From Anaerolineaceae bacterium UBA4081 (GTDB taxonomy: Bacteria > Chloroflexota > Anaerolineae > Anaerolineales > Anaerolineaceae): DNA of 10,988 bases. Both the position numbers and the translations under genes were made by a program. The notes below the pieces were generated by a model, which was given only the letters and a program-made list of their open reading frames with translations, was not told the origin of the DNA and searched no databases. The stretch's first letter is position 1. Each line of letters opens with the position of its first letter. The stretch is from the NCBI GenBank assembly GCA_002383615.1, contig DFYN01000076.1:2875-13862 (forward strand), given 5' to 3'. Shown one piece after another: positions 5,838 through 10,988 of this stretch.

Positions 5838-6797
5838 CTAAACGGCAGACGCCGTCTTTTCCTTACCTGGGAATTCACCCAGTGTTTCGATTTCTGGTTC
5901 GAGCAAGATGCCACACTTCTGGTGCACAACTTCACGGACGTGCTGCATCAGGTTCCAGATATCTGCAGCGCTGGCATCCTCTGAGTTGATGATGAAGTTG
6001 GCGTGCACGGGGCTGACCATTGCACCACCCACGCGGCTGCCTTTCAATCCAGCAGATTCAATCAAACGACCGGCATACTCTCCTGGAGGGTTCTTGAACA
6101 TACTGCCAAGGCTGGCGCCAGGGGGCTGGCTCTTCTTACGTTTTTCGGCATTTTCACTCATCTGTGCCTGAACAGCCTCAGGTGTGCTTTGCGATAACTG
6201 CAAACGGGCTGCCAGTATGACAGCCTTGCCAGGGTCTCGCTTAAGGTGCGATGTACGGTATCCGTATGCCATATTTGCGGCGGTCCAATCCAACCGTCCC
6301 TCTGGATAGTGCAAGATTTCTGCCAAAACAAGATTTCCAGCCATATCAGCGCCAAATGCACCGGCATTACCATAAACAGCGCCACCCAGTGTTCCCGGGA
6401 TGGTGCTTGCCCATTCCAGCCCACCCAGTCCCCGTAATGCCGCTTGCCGGGCAATTCCACTCAGGTTGGCGCCTGATTCCGCCCAAACAGTTGGGGTGCT
6501 ACTGTGCAAATCAATCTTCACGTTGCGCGAGCGGTTCAGAACCACGACACCGCGTACTCCACTATCACTGACCAATAGGTTGGATCCTGAGCCAATCAAA
6601 TGGAATGGCACTGCATGAGACCATAAAGTGATAGCTGCCTGCTCTAGCTCCTGCATCGTCTGCACGATCAATAATGCGTCTGCTGGACCGCCGACACGCG
6701 CAGTGGTGTAGTACGCCATGCGGACATGTTCCTGCAGGCGGTCACCAAACAGGTTACGGAGTTCCTTCAAAAGTGCAGCCGACGCTGATACAGGCAT
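5838..6797 (-). CDS. murB: UDP-N-acetylenolpyruvoylglucosamine reductase MurB
   Basis: MurB reduces UDP-GlcNAc-enolpyruvate to UDP-MurNAc with NADPH and FAD in the cytoplasm. The 319 residues show the FAD-binding motif GSGSNLLVSDSG (69-80), then STIPGTLGGAVYGNAGAFG (131-149). Active-site candidates are R181 in GYR, S232 in LGSMFKNP (the proton donor of the family) and Glu in LLEPEIE (E300/E302). The loop that carries the substrate-stacking Tyr in E. coli MurB seems absent, which fits the shorter type II enzymes. The ATG at 6797 has AAGG 8 nt upstream. It follows the small gene by 9 nt and precedes ddl by 5 nt. MurA is not in this window. Confidence 0.97.
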   Translation of the reverse strand: MPVSASAALLKELRNLFGDRLQEHVRMAYYTTARVGGPADALLIVQTMQELEQAAITLWSHAVPFHLIGSGSNLLVSDSGVRGVVVLNRSRNVKIDLHSSTPTVWAESGANLSGIARQAALRGLGGLEWASTIPGTLGGAVYGNAGAFGADMAGNLVLAEILHYPEGRLDWTAANMAYGYRTSHLKRDPGKAVILAARLQLSQSTPEAVQAQMSENAEKRKKSQPPGASLGSMFKNPPGEYAGRLIESAGLKGSRVGGAMVSPVHANFIINSEDASAADIWNLMQHVREVVHQKCGILLEPEIETLGEFPGKEKTASAV

Positions 6798-6806
6798 AGG
6801 ATTACC

Positions 6807-6986
6807 TTAGTTATTCCCTTTTAATCGGTCAATAATTCGAGCAACCACCAGGCGTTTCTCTTCACCTGAAAGAAATGTGGTTTGTGGCAATTCAGGTTGT
6901 TTGGGTTGTAACGGACGGGTATCTACTTTACTGCCCGCTGGCACAGGTGAAAACTGTTGAGGCGATTTTGTGGTTGGATTAGCCAA
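6807..6986 (-). CDS. Small conserved-position protein of unknown function (59 aa) between murC and murB
   Basis: I do not recognise this protein. The most credible start is TTG at 6986, because GGGAGG lies 6 nt upstream and the start overlaps the murC stop by 8 nt. An ATG at 7043 in the same frame would give 78 residues but lies deep in murC without a good ribosome binding site. The 59-residue product has two parts. Residues 1-37 are rich in Pro, Gln, Lys and Thr and are probably disordered. Residues 38-57 (FLSGEEKRLVVARIIDRLKG) should form an amphipathic helix. There is no signal peptide or membrane segment. It fits tightly between two cell wall genes (9 nt before murB), so it is probably translated. 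A role in Mur enzyme assembly is only a guess. Confidence 0.65.
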   Translation of the reverse strand: MANPTTKSPQQFSPVPAGSKVDTRPLQPKQPELPQTTFLSGEEKRLVVARIIDRLKGNN

Positions 6987-8364
6987 GGTGAGCCTCCCTT
7001 TCGTGCATTGCGTCATATACTTTGCGGGTGATTTCATTTGCATCGCCGGCTGACATCACCAAAAGGACATCCCCGGGTTGCATCTCAGCCAGCAAGGTTT
7101 TACTCACACCCGCCAACGTAGGCACGTAACGGGTGTTTTTGGAATGCATCCTGCGGACAACCGCGTCTGCACTATAGCCAGGGTTGGTTTCACGGGCTGC
7201 ATATATTGCCGTTACAATGACCTGATCTGCTTGGTCAAATGAGGAGGCAAAGCGTTCCTCCAGTGCATGGGTTCGAGAGAAGGTGTGGGGCTGCCAGACA
7301 GCCCAGATCCGTCGATCAGGATACCTTTGGCGGGCAGCCGCCAAAGTTGCCTGGATCTCGGTTGGATGATGCGCATAGTCATCGATAAATACCATACCTG
7401 CAGCCTCGCCGATGACTTCAAAGCGCCGTCCAGTGCCCACAAATTCACCCAACGCATCCGCAGCAGCCTGCATGGGCAACCCCATGCGGTGGGCAACTGT
7501 GAGGGCAGCCAGAGCATCCCGGATGACATGTTCTCCGGTTAATTGAAGTTTCACTTCGGCTAACGGCATAACATGCGTCGCACATTCATTGATGAGATAG
7601 AAATGTGAACCGGTCGAGGTCATGGTTCTTTTCTCGGCACGATATAATGCAGACCGTTCAAAGCCATAGGTGACCGATTGTGCATGTGGTGGAACGCTGA
7701 GCGCCATGGCTGCCGCGCCAGGGTCATCTTTACAGACAATCAGGGAACCATTCGGCACAATGTTTTGAACAAATCCCCTAAATGCATCCAGGTAAAGGGC
7801 AGGGGTGGGAAAACAATCTGGATGATCGTGCTCAACCATCGTGATGACAGCAAAAGTGGGGTGCAATCCATGGAACATGTAGTCGTATTCATCGGCTTCA
7901 ATGACAAAGGGGGCGCCTTTTCCAGCTCGAGCGCTTACGCCCAGGTTCCGTGCCACACCGCCAATAATAAATCCGGGTTCCAACCCCAAGCGGGTAAGCA
8001 TCCAGGCAATCATAGCTGTAGTGGTGGTCTTGCCATGTGTCCCTGCCACAGCAATCATTTGCCGGTCGCGCAAGAATTCATTGAAGAATTCATTCCGCTT
8101 GAGGACACGGATATTCAGGGCAAGGGCTGCTTGCACTTCCGGGTTGTCGTCTGGAATGGCAGATGAACGAATGACTAAGTCGGCTTCAGCTACCTGACTG
8201 GCATGGTGGCTTACATAGACGGTGACGCCGATTTGGCGTAAGTCGTTAAGCTGAGCCGAATCAGTCCGATCGGACCCGCTGACTGTATATCCCATCTCAA
8301 TCAGGACGCGGGCGATGGACGAAAGTCCGGTACCACCAATTCCAATCAAGTGAACATGTTTCAT
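6979..8364 (-). CDS. murC: UDP-N-acetylmuramate--L-alanine ligase MurC
   Basis: MurC adds L-alanine to UDP-MurNAc with ATP, the first step of stem peptide assembly. The 461 residues are typical. The N-terminal UDP-binding Rossmann motif is HLIGIGGTGLSSIA (5-18). The ATP P-loop is AGTHGKTTTT (107-116). EADEYD (156-161) and EHDHPD (178-183) form the central Mur ligase region. DDYAHHPTEI (328-337) is a C-terminal domain signature that marks MurC or Mpl, and the full cluster context supports MurC. The ATG at 8364 overlaps the stop of the upstream membrane gene by one base (TGATG). No clear Shine-Dalgarno sequence precedes it, so it probably relies on reinitiation. Confidence 0.98.
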   Translation of the reverse strand: MKHVHLIGIGGTGLSSIARVLIEMGYTVSGSDRTDSAQLNDLRQIGVTVYVSHHASQVAEADLVIRSSAIPDDNPEVQAALALNIRVLKRNEFFNEFLRDRQMIAVAGTHGKTTTTAMIAWMLTRLGLEPGFIIGGVARNLGVSARAGKGAPFVIEADEYDYMFHGLHPTFAVITMVEHDHPDCFPTPALYLDAFRGFVQNIVPNGSLIVCKDDPGAAAMALSVPPHAQSVTYGFERSALYRAEKRTMTSTGSHFYLINECATHVMPLAEVKLQLTGEHVIRDALAALTVAHRMGLPMQAAADALGEFVGTGRRFEVIGEAAGMVFIDDYAHHPTEIQATLAAARQRYPDRRIWAVWQPHTFSRTHALEERFASSFDQADQVIVTAIYAARETNPGYSADAVVRRMHSKNTRYVPTLAGVSKTLLAEMQPGDVLLVMSAGDANEITRKVYDAMHEREAHLG

Positions 8365-8897
8365 CAGATAAACACCACAATCACGAGAACGAATGCGACA
8401 GCCACAGCAAAGTAAATCATTGGCGATCCAAGCCAGGCTGGCGCAAGGAATGGAACCAGCCGCAGAGCATTTGCCCCCATGACTGCGTCAGGTGCTTTGA
8501 TGATTGAATAGGGGTAGTTCGCCAGGTGCATGAAGTACCACATGGAACCGACGATGAGGAACCCATTTATGAAGCCTATAAACAAACCTAAGAGTGAGTC
8601 TTGCACTTTTTCGCGATCCAGGCGGGTACCCATGTTGGACATCTTGGCGATATTCGGCGTTTGGTATCCAAAGAAAACGAGGACGCTCAACAGCCCAATT
8701 CGAATCCAGAACAGGGTCAGGGGCGCCGAAAGGACTAATGCCTGAACAAACGGAATGAATTTTTCTAGAACAGTCAGAATAAATAGTCCCAGGATGACAC
8801 TAAACAGGACTATCAATTCTTTCGCCCATCCCCGGGTTGCGCCAATGAGGGCGAAAAGGATAGTGAATCCCCAGAAAATGACATCCAGACTAACCAT
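8364..8897 (-). CDS. CvpA-like integral membrane protein within the dcw cluster
   Basis: ATG at 8897 gives 177 residues. It has AGGAG 7 nt upstream and overlaps the murG stop by 8 nt, which makes it more likely than the longer frame from 9047. About five transmembrane helices are visible: roughly 5-20, 28-45, 62-79, 103-123 and 157-177. The short motif GATRGWAKEL after helix 1 and LLGLFIGFINGFLIVGS in helix 4 resemble the CvpA/colicin V production family, including its RG turn and glycine-spaced helix. Similarity is suggestive, not decisive. CvpA proteins have been linked to envelope maintenance in other bacteria. Position between murG and murC suggests a cell envelope role, perhaps with septal synthesis, which is inference. 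Confidence 0.75.
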   Translation of the reverse strand: MVSLDVIFWGFTILFALIGATRGWAKELIVLFSVILGLFILTVLEKFIPFVQALVLSAPLTLFWIRIGLLSVLVFFGYQTPNIAKMSNMGTRLDREKVQDSLLGLFIGFINGFLIVGSMWYFMHLANYPYSIIKAPDAVMGANALRLVPFLAPAWLGSPMIYFAVAVAFVLVIVVFI

Positions 8898-9993
8898 GAG
8901 AAGCTCCTCTTCCAGTTGCCAGGTTGCGCAGTAGCTGCCCGATTTCTGCCGCCGCGTTTGGTTTTGCCAGATGGGACATGGCTGCGCCCATCTGCGCCAA
9001 GCGGGATGGGTTGGCAAGCAAAGTGTGTACGGTTGTGAGCAAATCACTTGTTAGCTTTTCATCCGGCAGAATTAATGCAGCTCCCTGAGATGCCAGATAA
9101 TCTGCATTCACTTTTTGGTATCGCCAGGCGTAAGGGTAGGGCACCAACACCGCCGGCAATCCAAAGGCGGGGTACTCACCCAAGGCGGATGCTCCAGCGC
9201 GTGAGACAACCAAATCAGCAGAAGCCAGTGCAGCCCCCATTTCTTCATGTAAGTAAGGGTAAAGGTGATAATGTGATTGATGGTCTGCAGAAAGGTTCTT
9301 ACCCGCAGTGGATGCTTCTGCGAAATCCAACTCGCCGCTGATGTGGACAAGTTGAATTCCCAATTCCATAAGCGCATTCAAGTTGGCTGCGACGGCTCGG
9401 TTGATGGAACGAGCTCCCTTGGATCCGCCAAATACCAGCAGGGTGGGCTTGGTTGCGTGTAATCCAAGTATTTTTCGGGCTTCCACTTTAGTCCACCGCT
9501 TCAAATCATCCCGAACAGGATAACCGGTAACGAGGACTTTATTCGTCGAGAAATATTTTCGCGATTCTTCGGCAGTCACTGCAATCACTCTCGATGTACG
9601 GGATATGAATTTGAGTGCAAGCCCAGGTTCAATGTCCGGGACAAAGAGCAGAGAAGGGATACGGGCTCCGGCTACAGCCATCGGCGCTGCCACATAACCA
9701 CCGGTAAAAAGGAGCACATCCGGTTTGAAGCGCTTGAGGATGCGGCGGGATGCAAAGACACCCCGGGCAAGTTGAGAGATGTTGCCAGGTAACGTACGCA
9801 GCCCAACCCCATGGACGCCGGCAGCCGGTATGGCTTCATAAGCCACTCCAGCGTGTTGCACCAGATCGGCTTCCATACCACCCATACCACCTACCCAGAG
9901 GGCGGTCACATCCTCACCTTTGAGTGCCTGCAGGACGGCTAGGGCGGGATATACTCCGCCGCCGGTCCCCCCGGCGCAAATCAATAACCGCAC
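8890..9993 (-). CDS. murG: MurG, lipid I GlcNAc transferase (divergent Chloroflexota-type)
   Basis: MurG transfers GlcNAc from UDP-GlcNAc to lipid I, making lipid II at the inner face of the membrane. I choose GTG at 9993, which has AAGGAGG 8 nt upstream inside ftsW. The GT-B fold is visible: glycine-rich loop AGGTGGGVYPALAV (7-20), FTGGYVAAP (96-104), donor-site GGSKGARSIN (189-198) and SRAGASALGEYPAFGLP (264-280), where E273 matches the ribose-binding Glu. The donor half is well kept. The acceptor half departs from the norm: the His of GGTGGH is Gly13, the HEQN block reads VPDI (118-121), and DHQ near 291 reads RYQ. The gene overlaps ftsW by 80 nt. Gene context makes MurG almost certain despite these changes. 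Confidence 0.95.
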   Translation of the reverse strand: MRLLICAGGTGGGVYPALAVLQALKGEDVTALWVGGMGGMEADLVQHAGVAYEAIPAAGVHGVGLRTLPGNISQLARGVFASRRILKRFKPDVLLFTGGYVAAPMAVAGARIPSLLFVPDIEPGLALKFISRTSRVIAVTAEESRKYFSTNKVLVTGYPVRDDLKRWTKVEARKILGLHATKPTLLVFGGSKGARSINRAVAANLNALMELGIQLVHISGELDFAEASTAGKNLSADHQSHYHLYPYLHEEMGAALASADLVVSRAGASALGEYPAFGLPAVLVPYPYAWRYQKVNADYLASQGAALILPDEKLTSDLLTTVHTLLANPSRLAQMGAAMSHLAKPNAAAEIGQLLRNLATGRGASHG

Positions 9994-10988
9994 CGTATGT
10001 GCCTCCTTCAGTTTCGGCTTTCGCAGTCAACCCTTGCCGTGAGATATTGAGCAGGATTCCGATGGCTGCCATGGTGGTTACCAAACTGGAACCACCGTAA
10101 GAGATTAGGGGCAGGGTGTTGCCTGCAATCGGAACAATCCCGACCATGGTTCCCATATTGATGGCAGCCTCAATAACGATCCAAAATGTGATGCCCTGTG
10201 CGAGCAGTTTACCGAGCGGATCAGGAGCCTGGCGGGCAACCTTGAGCCCACTCCAGAGCAGGAATACAAAGCAAGCGATGACAAATAGCGCTCCAATCAA
10301 ACCGGTTTCTTCAATAATGATGGCAAAAATACTATCTGTGTGGGCGACGGGCAAACCCAGGTACTTGGTCAAGGAGCGTCCAATACCCATTCCGAAAATC
10401 CCGCCATTGATGATCGCTTCAAACGCCCAACGAACCTGTTCAGCGCTGCGCGTGGGGTCCATTATGCCGAAGAAGAATGTGGACAGACGATTGTGGATGG
10501 TATCGTTGACGAAATAGACTCCAAAGGCTGCCACAAACATAGCCGCACCGCTGACAATTAATTGCAGGAATTGACCACCACCCAGGAAGAACATCATTAT
10601 GCCCAGCAGGAAAATGGTTGCAGAAGCGCTATAATCGGGCAGAATGGCAGCCAATCCAGCCATGAATCCCACTATCACAATTAATGGTAAGAATCCCAGC
10701 CCCCATGAGTTGAGGTCATCTTTTCTGGATGTAATCCAAATGGCGAGATAGATGACCACAATCAACTTGGCAAATTCAGCTGGTTGAATGGAGCCTTCCC
10801 AAATACCCCGTGAGGCTCCTTCTGCTGTCTTCGGAGCGAATCTGGCGATGAGCATCAATATGGCAACCGCCACTACACCAAAGATGATAAATTTTGCCCA
10901 GGTTTGATAATTGACCAGATAGAGAGCAGCGGCAATGATTAATCCTGCGAACGCAAACAAAATTTGCCTGCCCAGGAAGTGGGTAATT
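9914..10988 (-). CDS. ftsW: FtsW, SEDS-family septal peptidoglycan glycosyltransferase, 5' end cut by window
   Basis: FtsW polymerises lipid II during septation together with its partner transpeptidase. The frame is open to the window edge: the residues before 10960 read THFLGRQI, the usual segment before a SEDS helix, so the true start is outside. Multiple hydrophobic helices are visible. Family motifs include IQPAEFAKL, GGIFGMGIG, AHTDSIFAIIIEE and PLISYGGSSLV. The Asp of the HTD motif corresponds to the residue reported as essential in SEDS enzymes. The usual QPDLGT motif reads LPDYSAS. The C-terminal tail is Arg/Ser-rich (DLRRGDRRRSISRPSR) and encoded in the 80-nt overlap with murG. Adjacent murG supports FtsW over RodA. 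Confidence 0.95.
   Translation of the reverse strand, partial: ITHFLGRQILFAFAGLIIAAALYLVNYQTWAKFIIFGVVAVAILMLIARFAPKTAEGASRGIWEGSIQPAEFAKLIVVIYLAIWITSRKDDLNSWGLGFLPLIVIVGFMAGLAAILPDYSASATIFLLGIMMFFLGGGQFLQLIVSGAAMFVAAFGVYFVNDTIHNRLSTFFFGIMDPTRSAEQVRWAFEAIINGGIFGMGIGRSLTKYLGLPVAHTDSIFAIIIEETGLIGALFVIACFVFLLWSGLKVARQAPDPLGKLLAQGITFWIVIEAAINMGTMVGIVPIAGNTLPLISYGGSSLVTTMAAIGILLNISRQGLTAKAETEGGTYGAVIDLRRGDRRRSISRPSRPAGTQR

Noticed and set aside
7678..8166. 162-codon plus-strand frame opposite murC
   Set aside because: Antisense to the murC ATP-binding region; no ribosome binding site or family motif was seen.
8898..9047. 50-codon upstream extension of the CvpA-like gene
   Set aside because: The extension lies wholly inside murG in another frame, is polar and Trp/Cys-rich, and the ATG at 8897 has a good ribosome binding site.
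1..10988. tRNA, rRNA, CRISPR, insertion sequence or attachment site
   Set aside because: No cloverleaf, rRNA-like segment, regularly spaced repeats, transposase or terminal repeat was seen in reading the window.

Overview
This window is a densely packed division and cell wall (dcw) cluster, followed by the start of a ribonucleotide reduction operon. Every gene I can support lies on the minus strand, so transcription runs from the high to the low coordinate. The proteins look like those of Chloroflexota, most likely class Anaerolineae. This rests on remembered resemblance of the divergent MurG (GGTGGGVYPALAV, with VPDIEPG in place of HEQN) and on the pairing of ftsZ with a B12-type ribonucleotide reductase; it is an inference, not a database result.

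Layout in transcription order: ftsW (5' end cut by the window edge), murG, a five-helix CvpA-like membrane protein, murC, an unrecognised 59-residue protein with a TTG start, murB, ddl, ftsQ, ftsA, ftsZ. From ftsW to ftsA the genes overlap or sit 1 to 9 nt apart, which points to one transcript with translational coupling. FtsA and ftsZ are separated by 78 nt. The cluster ends at a 12-bp-stem hairpin with a T-rich tail at 1104-1147. No promoter for the cluster is visible; it must lie beyond 10988.

Positions 776-1243 hold no gene but are full of dyad symmetry: two hairpins after ftsZ (1153-1199 and 1113-1147), a smaller inverted repeat (1051-1074), a perfect 20-bp palindrome (981-1000), and an extended -10 promoter (875-903). 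A 7-7-7 inverted repeat surrounds the -10 hexamer, and two NrdR-box-like sites lie 31 bp apart centre to centre downstream of it.

That promoter drives nrdR and, 5 nt after it, the start of a class II (adenosylcobalamin) ribonucleotide reductase gene, nrdJ, which runs off the low-coordinate edge. The arrangement suggests autoregulation of nrdR-nrdJ.

Together the dcw genes make UDP-MurNAc (MurB), add L-Ala (MurC), supply D-Ala-D-Ala (Ddl), build lipid II (MurG), polymerise septal glycan (FtsW) and assemble the divisome (FtsQ, FtsA, FtsZ). The window is mainly conserved core machinery. I see no mobile element, CRISPR array, tRNA or rRNA. The least explained items are the 59-aa protein, the CvpA-like insertion, the altered MurG motifs, the 80-nt ftsW/murG overlap, and the palindromes in the ftsZ-nrdR gap.
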